From Diphasiastrum complanatum (lineage: Eukaryota; Streptophyta; Lycopodiopsida; Lycopodiales; Lycopodiaceae), in the NCBI GenBank assembly GCA_029204225.1, contig CM055098.1:19253303-19317302 (forward strand): DNA of 64,000 nucleotides, read 5' to 3'. A program made the translations under genes and the position numbers. How positions within the stretch are numbered: the stretch's first letter is position 1; each line of letters opens with the position of its first letter. The notes under the pieces were generated by a model, which was not told where the DNA came from, ran no database searches, and saw nothing but the letters and a program-made list of their open reading frames with translations. Below are positions 25,601 through 40,600 of this stretch, in pieces.

Positions 25601-28600
25601 AGCTAGAACATCATGCAGTGGAATTTCTAGGGTTAAGTCTTGCTTATGTGATGCTTTCATAGCTTAAGTCTTGCTTATGTGATGCTTTCATAGCTTAGCT
25701 CTAGATCAGTTGTGGCTCTATTCGTAACTTGGTATCATAGCACTTTCCTGATTGCTGAATTTCAGATCTAATCTTTTGATTGGGTGCCATTTTCCTTGCT
25801 GATTTTTCTCTCTTTGCTAAGGGCTTTCGTCTCTTTGCTTCAGCAACATTCAACACAGTTTGGAGGACCAGCTCCCATCAAAGCATTTTCCTTGGCGGAG
25901 CTTTAGCAGATAGTTAGCGGAAGTAATTCCGCTAAATTTCGCTCTCGGAATTTTTTTTTTTTTTTTTTTTTTTTTTGGGCAGATTATTTCCGGCGCCCAA
26001 GTTCCAACCCTCTATCACCCATTTCCAGCTTGTTTGCAGGCTCTCCAGTGCCCAATTCCCTCATCTCTTTCGTCCGTTCCTCCTTCCATTTTCAGCCCTC
26101 TTTTCACTTTTGTTTGCAGGCTGTCCAGCCGCTTCATACTTGTCACTTTCGTCCGTTTTTGTCTCCATTTTTCACACCTTGTTTGCAGGCTGTCCATCGC
26201 CCATCCTCATCCAAATTTCACGAAATTCCGACTCCGTTTGATACTCCAATTTGTCACTTGCCTCCTGGTTGTCCAGCGCATTATTACAGCCTTCATTTTC
26301 ACTTTTTTCATTTGCTGATTGCTGTCCTTTCTTAGTTGTGATAATAGTGGTTTTAATAGACTAATTTGGGGTGACGACAAGAGTCCGCTCTCTCAAGTTT
26401 TCGTCTATTCCTTCCACTATCATTATGGTACATTCACCTACCCCGAGTGAGACTACTCAAGAAACCTTATCCGATCAGTTTCCTCGCATAGATGAGACCC
26501 TTTCTGGCCTCGTTCTTCGCTTCGATACCGTTATGGCGGACTTTGCTACTATGCAGTCACAGATTGATTCTTTACAACCTCATGGTCCTGGTAAAGCTCC
26601 TGTTTTTCCTTCATTTGGGACTCCCCCTCCATTTGGATTTCTATCTTCCTCTACTAGTCAGCCTGGTGGTGGACTGTTCATTCCACCTAACCCACCTCCT
26701 GGTTTCTTTTCTCGTCCCCCACTTCCTGAGCCACACTTTGCTCGAGACTTTCGTAATAGGATACAGCTTGCTACCTATTCCGGTTCCTCTGACGGGAACT
26801 TATTAGAGAATTGGTTTGCTAAGCTTGACACATATTTTCAAATCTACCCTAAGACTGATCCTCAGAAGATCCAGTTGGCTGCTTTACATATAGATGGACG
26901 CGCCGCCACGTGGTGGCGAGTTTATAGAGCTGATCCTGATCGGGAAGGGCTCCATGTATGGCATACTTTTTGCCGTGACCTCCGTCATGCTATGATTGAT
27001 CCTCAGTGGCTCGACCGCCAACGTGATACATTCCGTAGTCTCACTCAGACCAGTGATCTTGCTTCTTATACAGATCAGTTTATGGAGCTTTCTTATCTTT
27101 TCACAGATCTACAGCCCACTGAGCTTATTTCTCGTTACATTGTTGGGCTTCGTGGTGCTTTACGTTATGATGTTCTTCCTTCCGTCCTCCCACACTTGTT
27201 GAGGCGATGTCTCTTGCCAGTACTTTACAACATAAGTACTCTGACACCCTTCCTTCCCGCTTCTCCCGACCCCGTCCTTCTGCTTCATCTTTTCCCGCTA
27301 CATCCACCCCTACACCTGCCCCTTCTGTTCCAGCTCTCTCCATTGTCCCTTCGTCTCCTCGTCCTCCGACTCCTCGACCTGCTTTTGTCCGACGTTACAC
27401 GCATGCAGAGTTCGCTGACCTTCAACAGAGGCGTCTTTGCTTTCGTTGTAAGAGTCCTGACCATTTTGCCCGTGATTGCCGTCAGCCTCTCCCTACTACT
27501 ACTGCTGTTTTGTACCATGAGGGCACTACTCCAGATGATTCCGATATCTACATTCATATTTCTGATGAGCCTGACCTATCCTCTGAGCCTTCCACTGATT
27601 TACTTCCTGCTACTTGCCATGCTCAGCTTGCCTATGCTACTTGGACAGGGCGTCCTGGTCCTCGCTCCATTCGGTTACGTGTACGTATTACAGGTCGTGA
27701 GTATATTGCTTTAGTTGATACTGGCAGCACTCATTCTTTTATTAGCAGTTATATCACTAGTCGGATCCGTGCTTCACATGTTCCTGCTTCACAGCCTCTC
27801 ACAGTTGAGGTTGCCAGTTCCCATTGTTTTCCTAGTTCTCAGATGTTTCAGCGTTTACCATACCCCATTGGAGATTTTTCTGGACAGGCAGATCTTTACA
27901 TTATTCCTATGGAGCGTTATGATCTTATCCTTGGTGCTGATTGGTTTGCATCTCTTGGAGCCGTTACACTGGACTTGACACAGCAGACATTGATATTTGT
28001 ACATGATGCAGTTACACACTCACTTGTTGGCATTGATTCTCAGGGAGACTTCTTGTTGATTACTGGGAAGCAGTTTATTCGCAGCCTGCCGAAGGCTCAT
28101 TGTGCAGCCTTATTATGTGTTCAGCGGGCAATATCAGTTCCTCCAGTTTCTACTCCAGCCGCTGTTCCTCAGGTGATCTTTGACTTATTACATCAGTATG
28201 CTTTTGTCTTTTCAGAACCTACGACGCTACCACCAATACGTGACGTGAACCATCATATTGACTTGCATCCTGGTTCTGCTCCTCCTTCTAGTCCCCCTTA
28301 TCGTATGTCTCAATCTGAGCGTGATAAGCTTGAGCTCCATATTACTGCCTTGTTAGATCAGGGTCTCATTGTTCCTAGTCACAGCCCTTTTGGTGCCCCT
28401 GTTCTCCTTTTTAGTAAGAAAGATGGTACCAAATGCCTTTGTATTGATTACCGTGCTTTAAATAAGTTGACTATTCGTAATCAGTACCCTATTCCACACA
28501 TGGATGACCTCTTTGACCAGCTCGGTACCTCTAAAATCTTTTCCAAGATAGACCTTCGTTCTGGATATCACCAAATCAGGATGCACCCTTCTGACGAACA

Positions 28601-31600
28601 TAAGACTGCTTTTCGTACTCATCTTGGTTTATATGAATTTCGTGTGCTTCCTTTTGGTGTTACTAATGGCCCTCCTACGTTCCAAAATGTGATGAATAAC
28701 GTCATGCGTCCGCTTCTTGGTCATTGTGTCTTGGTTTATTTTGATGATATTCTTATTTCTAGTCAGTCTCTTGCTGAGTATGTTTCCCATCTTTCCTCTG
28801 TATTTCAGTTACTTGTACATCACCAGTTATTTGCTAAGTTGTCTGAATGTTCTTTTGTTGTTTCTGAGATCGAGTTTCTTGGTTTTTTTTTTTGTAATGG
28901 ACACATTCTTCTAGACCCTCATAAGGTTCAGGCCATCCAAGATTGGCCTATACCAACTGATATTCATCATGTTCGTATGTTCCTTGGGTTAGCCACTCAC
29001 CTTCGTCGTCCAGTTCCTCATTTTGCCACTATTGCAGCTCCTCTTCATGCACTTTTGAAGAAGTCTAGTACTTTTCTTTGGACTTCTGATTGTCAGTCAG
29101 CGTTTGATACTCGTCCTCGTGTTGTTGTTGATGCTGCCGTTATGTGTTTACCACAGTTTGATCAGAAGTTTCTTGTTGAGACTGATGCTAGTAATGTTGG
29201 TTTGGGTGCTTTACTTCGCCAGTCATAATGTATTATTGCTTATGAGTCGCGTCGTCTTCGCTCTTATGAGCAACGTTATTCTGTGCATGAGAAAGAGCTT
29301 CTTGCTATTATCTATGCTCTTAAGAAGTGGCGTCATTATCTGTATCGAGTTCCATTTGACATTATTACTGATCACTAGTCTTTACGTTATTTGTTTTCTC
29401 AACGTGACCTTAGTGATCGTCAGTTTCGTTGGTTGCAGTTTTTCCAGTCTTTTAATTTTTCCATATTGTATCGTCCTGGTCGTGGTAACACTGCTGCTGA
29501 TGCATTATCTCGTCTTCCAGCTTTGTTGAATACACTCGTTTCTACTATTCCTCCATGGTTTGATGATCTACCTGCAGCATACCTTACATGTTCTGATTTT
29601 CGTGATGTTTATAGTTCTGCCCCACCTGTTTCGTCCCGTCCTCATCAGGTTTACTCCATTGTTGACAACCGTCTTTATCGTTATGATTCTCTTTGTATTC
29701 CTAGTTCCTTGGGTATCCGTTCCCAATTGTTGTCGGATGCTCATTCCTCTCCTGTTGGGGGTTACTTTGGTTTTCAGAAGTCTTATGCTCGTCTCAAAGA
29801 CATTTCTATTGGCCCTCTCTTCAATCTGAGCTTGCTGTACTTATTCGTACCTGCCCTTTTTGTCTTCGTAATAAGTACTCCCGTGCTAAATCTGCTGGTT
29901 TGCTCCAGAGTTGGCCTATTCCTCATCGCCAGTGGACTGATATATCTATGGACTTTATCCTTGGCCTTCCCCATACCCAGCGTGGTCACGATTCATGTAT
30001 GGTGGTAGTTGACAGGTTCTTGAAACAGGCACATTTTATACCAGTTCGCAGTACTATCACAGCAGAGCAGTGTGCACGTTTGTTCCTATCAGAGATTTTC
30101 CGCCTGCATGGATTTCCTCGTACTATCCTTTCTGATCGGGATAGTAAGTTTACATCTATATTCTAGACAGAGCTTATGCGTATATTGGATGTACAACTTT
30201 TTATGGGTTCTGCTTATCATTCTACTTCTGATGGGCAGTCTGAGGTCCTTAACAGGATCCTTGAGGATTATTTACGCCATTTTGTTACTCCTTCAGGGAA
30301 GGATTGGGATCAGCATTTATGTTTAGCAGAGTATAGCTATAATAGCTCTGTTAGTACCAGCACAGGTGTCTCACCATTTTTATTATCTCATGGCTATGCA
30401 CCTCTTTTACCTGGCATTCCTCTCCCTCCTGAGGATACACCTGTCACACTTGCATCTTTTCTATCAGGTGCTCGAGAGCTTATTACCCGGGCCAGTTCTC
30501 ATTTACAGCATGTTCAGCAGCGTTATCAGACCTCAGTTGATCGTCACCGCCGCCATGTTGAGTTTCAGCTTGGAGATATGGTTTATCTACGCCTACGTTT
30601 TGCACGTCATCATTTTGTCCAGGGCCATGCTTCTACTGAGAAGCTTGCACCACGTTATTATGGGCCTTATCGCATTTTGGAGGTTCTTAGTCCAGTTACA
30701 TAGCGCTTACAGCTTCCTGCTTCCACACACGCCTGTGATGTATTCCATGTCAGTTTATTACGTGCTGCTATTGAGGATGGCGCTCCTTGTGATGCTGAGT
30801 TTCCTACTGTTCCAGAGTTATTTCCAGTTTTACCTATTGCTATATTACAGGTTCGTCTATAACATAGTCGACGCCGCCGACAGATTCAGTTTTTGGTCCA
30901 GTGGGATGGTCGTCCTATTGAGGAGGCCACTTGGGAGCCTATTGATGTCTTTTATCATACACCATCACTTGCGGATCAGGCTCGTGCTGCACTTGTTGAT
31001 TCCTCTACATCAGATGATTGTTCTAGCTGTTGATGCACCAGGGCTTGCTGCTACTTGATCCAGTTTCTTTTCGGCAGTTGGGTCTTTTTCTTTTGTGCCA
31101 GGGAGAGTTATGGACTCGGCTCATTACATTCGCCGCGTCCATTTACATTTACTTTATTTTATGCATAAGCAGGCCTTGGGCCTTTTTTTATTCATTAGTG
31201 ACACTTAGACTATATGGTTGGCCTTTGGCCTTATTATTCATTATTAGGCCATTTGGACATATTACTGAAGAGTGGGGGCCTTCTTGGAGGGCGCACTATT
31301 TTCCCTCCCAGTTGGGCCCTAGCCACCGGAAGCTTCCTTTTAGGGCTTCCTCTTGGCTATAAGTAGGGAAACTGTGTCATTTGTTATTCAGCTGATGATA
31401 TTGATCTCTCTCTTTAGTCTCCTTAATCTCTCTCTTTCCTGCTTTCTAGGGTTAAGTCTTGCTTATGTGCTGCTTTCATAGCTTAAGTCTTGCTTATGTG
31501 ATGCTTTCATAGCTTAGCTCTAGATCAGCTGTGGCTCTATTCGTAACTGGTGCCCTGATACATATTATAATGGGTGCAGTGGTAGTGTCCATGAGCTTTG

Positions 31601-34600
31601 ATCCAATTTCTACATTCACATTCAAGCTTGATGGAGCTTGAGTAGTTTAGGCTCTAGATTAAAGAGAAAAACCCAAGCACAAGAATGACTATATAGAGTA
31701 AAGACCATTGGGTCAATATTCAATGAAACAACTTCACCGCTACAGTTGGTCTAGTCAAGGCAGTAAGGACAAAAACTTCCAAAAACTTTTGAAGCCAAGC
31801 ACAACCAAGTTGGCTTTTTGATGAATACACATACTTTATGGTAGAAGGTTAGAGTCTTACCATCGACTCTCTTGTCAGGAAGCCATTTGAGGCTGCACGC
31901 AACCCTACCAAAGCCATCATTAGGTCACGTATTCTTCTTGTGGTGAGTCCATGATGGTCACGGACTGATTAGTCATTTGTAACCTAGAAAAAAATTGGCA
32001 CAAGGTGGACCTTTCAAGGTGGCTCAAAAAGATTGAGGCTAGATTGAGATGGGAAATTGAGCTGAATGCACAACACTGGCCATTACTGCAACTTATATAG
32101 GTGATGCCTAAGCTTCCCAGACAACTGGAACACTTGCCAAGACAAGCCATCATCCACAATGGTTGGTGACCTCATCAGCATGAAAGGTTGCTGTACATTC
32201 AAGAAAATCCAATGAGCATAACCAATTTGTCTATTCTTGTGGTAGAATATGACACAAGCATTGAGTCCTTGATGATGATCAAAATAGTCATAAGCCATCT
32301 GATAGTGATCATATAATTCCAATGTTTCATACATCCTCAAGCTATTATTATATGAGCGAGTAGAAATTGATCCTTGAATCCTTCAACTGACAACATATGA
32401 CATATTTCTCATTCCTTGTTTCCTAAGGGGGCTTTGTTTTTGTGTGGAAACCTTTTCTTAAAGCTATATGTGAGATCGTAAATCAAGGCATCCACAGACT
32501 CAAGGCTAAAACCTAGTTTCAGCTTTAACCTGTAAATGGTGGAAGGCTAGTCTAGGCTGTCAGCCTCTTCAATCTTTTTGTTTTCACCCTTTCACAGTAC
32601 CAAGGTTTACATGCAGTTCATTGCGATAGAGTTTTCCCACTTCGAGCGTGTAGTTTTCTTTAATGTAAAATATGTTGCAGCTGAAGTTCTGGTTAACTAT
32701 GTTTCTTATAAACTATCGAATATTCATCACAAACATTCTTTTATTTTTTTATAAAAATCTCATAAGGAGCAGTCATATAAGATTATTCTTTATTTTTGCA
32801 GAATAGCAATGCCTTATTCAAGGGGAATTCTTTTCGAGATCGAAAAATTCTTCTTTGTTATTGGCTGCAATGGCGTTGCTACCAAAAAAAGGGGCTGAAT
32901 CAGGCGGAATTTCAGTCCTCTTTACGGTATTTTTATCATACAGGAGATAGTTCTTTGCAGGATGAGGAAGCTAAGAATCGTTTTCACCTATCACAGGCAG
33001 AAGGGCTTGGGTGCAATCAGACATTGGAATTTTCTGCATTGCAAGCTCTTAATAGTGAGAACGGACAAGGTGTTGTGCAACCTATTCTTCAGCTTTCTGT
33101 TAAGACGACTCGATCTTTTTCAGGCAAGGTGAGCCTTAGCATAAAAAAAGAAGGTGATTTCTTTTCACAAAGAAAACTGATTCACTCATATGTGATAAAC
33201 AGATTGAATTGATAGAGTTCTTATTGCTGCCTGTACTTTTATGTAGATGCTAATGGAAGGACCAATATTATGATGGTTTTTACTGATATTCTTATTTTGA
33301 CAGAATGCATCACTGGCCAATGCAAGTCTTAAGTTACCTGTACATGAAAATAAGGAAAGCCAAACATGCATAGAGAACACAATGATGGCTCAGCCAATTT
33401 TAAATGGGAAAAGGTGGACTATTGACCTGATTCCTATAACTTAAAATTGTCATTTTCATATTTTGGATCCCCTCCTTTTGTGAACTTTAATGCGAAGTAT
33501 AAAGTTGTGGACAAATCAACAAGAATAAGAGGCCTTATCTCTCAATGTCTTGTAGTAGAATTGTATTTTTTCTTCTTCGAGAACACCTAGATTGTTGACT
33601 AGTTTAAATAGAAGTTTTAAGCCAGGTGAATTCTATGCTATTTTATACTCACCTATCTGAAAAAGGTGAGCATATCTTCCTTTTCTGCACTTGCCTTTTG
33701 CCATTTATTTGTTTCAAATTAAATTTCTGGGGAGAAGCCATAAAAACTCAAAGAGGTTGCCAGTCCTTTTATAGATCAATTGTCTTTCTGCTAGTTGTTA
33801 CTCAGCCAGTTGCAGGGGTCGTTATGAGCAGATACTAATCTCAGCATTGAATCATAAGCCCCAAAATAAATCATTCATTTGAACAGAATGTCCATGTCGT
33901 GAAAAGCTCCAATTCTTTGACTGTTGTTCTGCTTGGCTTGTCTACAATTTTTTGTCAAAGAAGATAAAATACTGCAAACGCTCATGAATGTTATGATTGA
34001 GCTGACACAAATGTTCCTATGATAAGTTCGACCAGAGTTTGAAAATTCCATCAATTATTCATCTGGTTTGTGCTGCTGCAGTCATATTGAGAAATAGCTT
34101 TTGAATGTGGGGAAGTCATTCTATTTGTTGAATGAAGGCTCCAAAACAATCAATGTTGACCTCTACATTACATAGTAATACGCAAAATAGGGTATAAGTT
34201 CTGACAGCCATAATAGACAAGATACTGGTGAATGCTTCCTGTAAGGTACTAGTCATTGCTATTTAACAATTACTTTTAGCCAATATGTATTTGGGCCTTC
34301 TTGCGAAGACAGTTGTCAAACAAATAAAGCTAAATCCAAGGACTGACTCTAAGTCACATATCTTGTACTTATCAAGTGATGATAACATCAACAAAGCATT
34401 TTACTAACCATACGCATATAGAATCTTCTTAAAGTCTTAGAGAGCAATAGAGAAAGATTCTCAGAAGCAAGTCTAGGACTTCATGAGAAAGTAGGCTGTA
34501 ATCATTGAGACAGCTGTTAGTGATGGTGTTAACTGAATTGCTACAGCTAAACTGATCATAAGCAAGGATTTTTGTAATTATAGTTCCCTTCAGAAATGAA

Positions 34601-37600
34601 TGACAGTAGTCCGTAAGAATGAAATCAAGAACTTTAAAGTAACTGTGGACTGAAGAATGTTATTTGGTACCCAGCTTTCAAAGTGCACAACAAAAGTGAG
34701 CCCTTCTAGAAAACTAATAGTTAACCGAGACTCGGTATTGTGAGGCACTGTGGGACTAACAGATCTGACAGGAAAACATTGGGACACTGAACTAAGAATA
34801 ATTTCATATAGTGCCTTGATTCTTTATTGCCATAAGAGATTAAATACCAAAATCAAAATAAGAGCTCGTCAAAAAATTATAGGTCAACTGGTTATCTCAA
34901 ACTGACAAAATAATGAGACACAGTGATGGCAAGAAAAGCCAAGTGTATTGAAACACGAGAATCATTGCAAAAAGACTGTAGAAATGCTTGCAATCAATAA
35001 TAATTAATGTCCTTTGGAAATGAGGCTTAGTAAAGCCAAAACACTTATATTTAAGGAGGTACCAAGATTTAGAAAGGGCACGGTCAAGGACAACCAGGCC
35101 AAATTTGGCTATAGATGTATGTACTATTGAAGGCATAAGTACTTGTTTCAATTTTCTCAGTGACAATTGATTGAGCTGGAACATTGATCAGGTTTAGTCT
35201 GCTTTGCCACCATGGAGTAAGCAACTTGCTACAGTTGTGTTCAAGGAAAGCCAACAAAATCCTAGCATATGGATAGAAATTGGTGAATGCAGCAAGTGAT
35301 TTGCGGTAGCAAAAGGATTGTACTCAGTCAATTGACAAACTGAAGAGATTAGTATAAGTTGACATGACGTGTACAAATGAAGATGGAAAAGCTGACAATT
35401 TATTTAAATCTGGATTGAACAAAACAACAGAAGAGTTGGAGTCAACTAGGGATGTGACGTAAAACAAATCAGTACGAGGGACAAATATGTGACATTACAA
35501 TACAGACCTCATGATTCCAGTGGCTAAGAGAGTAAAGGCTGGTATTTTATGTAGGATAGTTAGAAGGAAAAGTAAGACATCTGGAATAGAAAGAGTGGTG
35601 CTTAGAAGCCCATGGTGGTTAAGATGTAAGAACAGATTATGGAAAACTAAAACTTTGGGTTAAGAGCTAGATGGATAAATCGGTTTATCGAAGTCTATTT
35701 TGTACCAAAATCGTATCAAATATGATAAGTGTGCATCCACTTGTGATCTTCAGATATACTTGATATACTTTCAAGACAACATGTCTATGCTTTTTCTTGA
35801 ATGTGATCCAACTGTATGATCAAAGTATGCACAGAAAATTTACACCATAAAAGCGAAAATACTTACAGGGCCTGAGGCACTCCTGTAAAGATTGGCCACT
35901 GCCAAGTACATCATCTTAACAGAATACCGATAAGCATACATCTTCAAGCACACAGGTGGCTAACTTAAGCAAAAGAGATAGTCTAAACAATAGAGAGCAT
36001 TGCTCAATCAGCCTGTTCGTGCTAAGCTCTGCTAATAGCAGCAGTAAAACAAAATATTTTTGCCAAAGCTTCTGCAGTCCAGCTATATACTTATTCACTA
36101 TATAGCAATCCAGATGCTCTTGATAATCAATAAGTTTCTTGATATCCAGATGTTCCATAGCTCCATAATCCCTAGTCACTGAAATAAGCCTGGGAGACTA
36201 GCCAAAAACTGATTTCGTGAGTCCTGGACGATCCACATAAAACAATTCAAATTCATTCCAGACATCTCAAAGAATTCTATGGTGCAATAATAAAAAAGTG
36301 TGCAATACTTTCTTCCACTTTTTTACACTAACAATTTCTGCTCATGTGGCCTCTATATTTCAGTCTTACTGCCAAAGGTTGGGCTAAAACTCAGAAGTAA
36401 AGAATTGTAAGGTTGGTTGGCCTGGTTTTTCTTGTAGAAGCAAATCTAATTTTTCAATACATAGGTGTGATCTGACCTAGTCATTTATGGTGTACCAGCT
36501 GAAGGTGAATTCTCCTTCTTAAGAATCCCAGAGTCTCTTTTGTAGCAAACACCCCCTTTCGAATTTGACTTTTTTTCCTGTTACCACTTCTCCTTGTAGA
36601 CAGCCACTACCTAAATGATTAAGCTGGCAATAGTTCTTTGGTAATTAAAATCATGAGTGACCCTCATGTTTGATTGTGTATGATTTTACTCTCTACTGGA
36701 GAACTCTCTTTCCCATGCTTTTTTCTGATCACATTCCCAGACTATTTCTGTGTACATGCATGGTTCAACTCTAGTTAGTAGTTTTACTTATTTGGAACTG
36801 TGCAGTTTTAAGGCGATATCCCTCCTAATGCACCGTTGTAGATTCAGAGCTTTACAGCAAGCACTAATGAAACAGTTTTGGTTTTTGCATTTGGACCCAC
36901 CTGTTTTAACCTTTTGTCCTAAAAAATGTGTCAAATTTTGGTATTTATACGTGTCTGCGTACTCAAGTGGACCATTACAGCCAGATTCAGCCCTAGAAGC
37001 TGCTAATTTTGAACAGGATCCCTTCAAAGTGTAGGGCATACCAATAATGCACATATTTGAACACAGATTTTTTGAGTTTCATATAATCCTTGCCGACAAC
37101 GCCATTTTCTTAAACCTTACAGCAAAAAACTGGCATATACTACTCCTGTACGTGTTGTTGATACTGTATGATTAAAAGGGCATACGAGAATACAAGATTG
37201 ACAATGTGAAGCACATCAAACTCAGACTTGTGTACCTTTGGCATTAGAATCTGTCTGTCTTTCAGGAAGAAGAACTAATCTTAGCATCATGAAATCTGTA
37301 GTACATGAAGTACTATCAAATTCTCTTCAGTAACAGATTCCACATATTTTTCTTAACAAAACAGAATCAAAGCTGTCTTTTGACTACCTCTTGAAAGTCA
37401 TGTCTCATCTTCTTTCTGAATTCCATGTAGCATCGTTGTGTATTATCACAGATAGCATATTACTAGCATGAACAGATTTTGAAAATAGGACTTTTTCTTG
37501 AGAAAGATTGTTCAGCATGTACAAGAAGTCTTACATCCATTTGAAACCACCTAGACCTAATTGCTGAAAATATAACCCTGAGGCACTTTGTCATCATATC

Positions 37601-40600
37601 TATTACTTCCATAGCGATCTATGCATGCTTAAACAAGTAATTTTGATCTACTTCAGTTTCGATTCATCTTTAATGCCTTGACTGATCCATTAATAACTTC
37701 AAATCCACTTGGTTTGAAGCTTTTTGTAAGCATAATACTTTTTTCTACAGTGGATTCAAAAACATTTCTATGTGATAGTTGGGCGATCAAGAAATTCATG
37801 AGAGCTTGGAGACAAAACATTTCTTCAATGCGGGAACTTTCTGAAGTGGGAGAAGGTCAATATACGAAGTGTCTGATCCATTCTGTTTTTGGAGCATGGA
37901 ATAATTTTATTGACAGGAGAAATGTGAGTACTGTCTACAAGATGACTGCCTGGTTTCTTCCTACGGTTCTCTAACATTTTGAACGGTTGCTTTGATCATT
38001 GTGCTGGGCAAGTCAGTGGATTTCAGCATTCTTTGTATACTAAGACATGTGAATCATGTCACATGCCCTTTGTGCATAGATCTTTGGAGATCAAGAACGA
38101 AAAAGGCATTTGCTGATACTCTGGCACAGAAAAGCAGCAAAGATATACAGAGCTCATTTGTCAGCCTCAAAAATGGTAAATAAAAACTGAAACTTTCCAC
38201 ATTTTGGGTATTTAGAACATTTAGGGATGTAAAAAAAGAGATATATCTTCAAAATTTCATTTCTATAGTAATTTATCAGTTATATGAAAGCAATTGCTTA
38301 TATAGTCTGTGATTGTTGAGTTATTCTTCATCGCTGTCCAGATCAGATTCAAGAAGATTCGTATCACCAAGTTTTCATTATCCATATGGCGGAGGAGGTA
38401 TATATAGTTAAAATTAGCTTTATAAACGCTCTTTCTTCTCCACATGTTTGAAATGGGGTTACAACTATAATTGAATCCTTCTTTGAGCTGAAACATCTCA
38501 CAGGCTTCTGCAGGTGATTCAGCAAGATGCTGTCTTTTCCCAATGCCAGAACAAACACAAAGTCCTTATTTTGACTTGCTGTTTGCATGGTAAAACCAAA
38601 AATCTATAAATACTTAAATGAGGCCTTGCTTTTTACATAGCGTCGAAAGTATAAGTGCAACTTAATGGGTGTTCTGAAATATATGTTTGTTTCAGGCTAT
38701 TGACACGCAGCTGAATATTCAAGTTTGATACGAAAAATATTTACAATTTAGACACTTTTATTAATGTGGTGAGATGGCTAATTGATAAAACTTATCTTTT
38801 GTATAGATTGGAGAAATTTATATATTTGGCATGTTCCACAATTCAAACAATCATTGAAGATGTCAAGGAAATATAATCTACTTTCATGAGGATTGATTAC
38901 TGCTGAGGCTAATAGTAATTTATGATTGCAGAGTGGTATATATATGGAAAGACCAATACAAGAAAACGTGCACAACAAGTTTCTTGCATACAAAGGAGAA
39001 AATGCTCTCTGAAATTGTCTAGTCTTCGAGAGTGGCAGGTAACACTCTTCCCTCATAGATGTCCTTGGAGCTAATGGTCTGTAAGTGTTCTGCAACAGGA
39101 CCGTACTCCGTAAGCTACTGTTTAGTTTAGTTACTTAATCAATGTTTATTGTTAAGATTCTTCAAAATATTGGGTGTACTACTGCAAAGCAGAAGTACCT
39201 AATAGAAATATAAACGGCATAAAATTTTACAACAAAAAGAATGCACGTGCCAAACACCAAAAATAGCACAAATGTGCACACAAAAAACCAGACATAGTTG
39301 TACTTCCTTGCTGCCACTGGGCAGGAACTTTGTTGCTTCAATTATACATAAAGTATCTCTTGCATCCATGCAAGAACAATACTTCATAAAATTAGACAGA
39401 TTGAAGTACACCATGCCGTGCCCTATTGTTATCCTTCTTTCAATGCATTTCGTACTGGGCAACCTTGTAAGGCTTGAGATGTAAGTGGTCAACATCGTTA
39501 TGTTGACCTGTTTGAGAGATCAGTTTGGCATTCTTGTCATATAGTTTGTTTATGCTACAAAAGGTTGCTCGCTAGACCTTACATAATATTTGAAGGTTTC
39601 ATTTGATAGTAGTAATGAACTTTGTGGACAACGGGTTTCAAAGTCATAAATATCTCAATCTGCTGCATGCTTGTTATTGCATTTTAAGAGCACAAATCAG
39701 GAGCGTTTCAAAAATCTTAGCTACAGTTTTCTTGCTTCTTTTGAAGGCTTATATAGACATATTTGAAATCTTCTGAGGGGTATGATGCTATCATGGGAAC
39801 AATGTAAAACCAGTCAGTGTGCGCCCACTTTGCTATTAAAGAATTTTTCACAATTCAGTTTTATAACATCCATCAGTTGTTCTGGTACTCTGGAACTTTA
39901 TTTTGGATTTCTTATGAGCTACAGAACTTAAGAAGTGTATTTTGGATGGAATCTGCTAATCTAACTTGAGAAACAACAGTCTTGGGTGCAACGGAAGTGC
40001 TCTTTGAGACAGGTGAGCATCCTTGGAGCTTCTTGGAGGAGAAGATTTCTGCAAAAAGCAGTGTTGAAAGCATGGTCAATATGGTGGCAAAAAGTACACA
40101 AACGAGAAAGAAGGATGGAAATTGTTACTGTCACTCAGAGAAAAAGGTCAGGTTGCATGCCATCTGTACTCAACAAGAATTACCACTTTCCATAGGCTTT
40201 TAGGGAATGATTAAAAAGTTTTCTAAAATATACGTAAGGTTTCATGGCTTCTAATCCATGAATGCCAAAAGGACTAGAGCATTAATTGGTATAGTCTCAA
40301 TTTTTGGATTGTACAGTATAACCTTTGCAAAATTATAATCTCAGTCTTTATGGCAGGAAGTTGCTTGAGATTGCTTGTGCTTGGCGAGATGAAGCATATT
40401 TAAGAAGAAGTACGCATGCCACAATGCTGGAAGCTGTACATGAATTCAAAACACGTTACCTGCAGAAGTAGTCCTTACTTTAGCCTGCTGACTTATTTGT
40501 ACTTCTTCAGGGTCAAAATCATGTGTTCAGAATGAGGCATGATGTTGACAACTAAAGTTTTAGAAGTTGGTTCTAGATTTTTTCTCATGATTGTCTGTGA

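Larger units (their letters stand above)
25624..31548 (+). mobile_element. Gypsy-2: family A Ty3/gypsy element with truncated 5' LTR
   Basis: Only the last 106 bp of the 5' LTR remain (25624-25729); the 3' LTR is complete (31106-31548). Between them are the primer site TGGTATCATAGCAC, a leader with a poly-T run and four tandem repeats, gag-pol with few breaks, and a purine tract GGGAG. It is closely related to Gypsy-1 and more distantly to Gypsy-5. With its 5' promoter region gone, it could not transcribe itself normally. Confidence 0.9.

Noticed and set aside
30366-31058. 230-codon frame overlapping the Gypsy-2 integrase and chromodomain region
   Set aside because: Out-of-phase shadow; the true frame carries SDRDSKFTS and [18 protein letters not shown].
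33626-33838. Short plus-strand frame in the intron after exon f
   Set aside because: No splice sites of the right phase, no repeat motif and no homology seen.
37992-38183. Alternative frame through exon h ([18 protein letters not shown])
   Set aside because: It conflicts with the splice phases of both neighbours; the frame with [14 protein letters not shown] fits.
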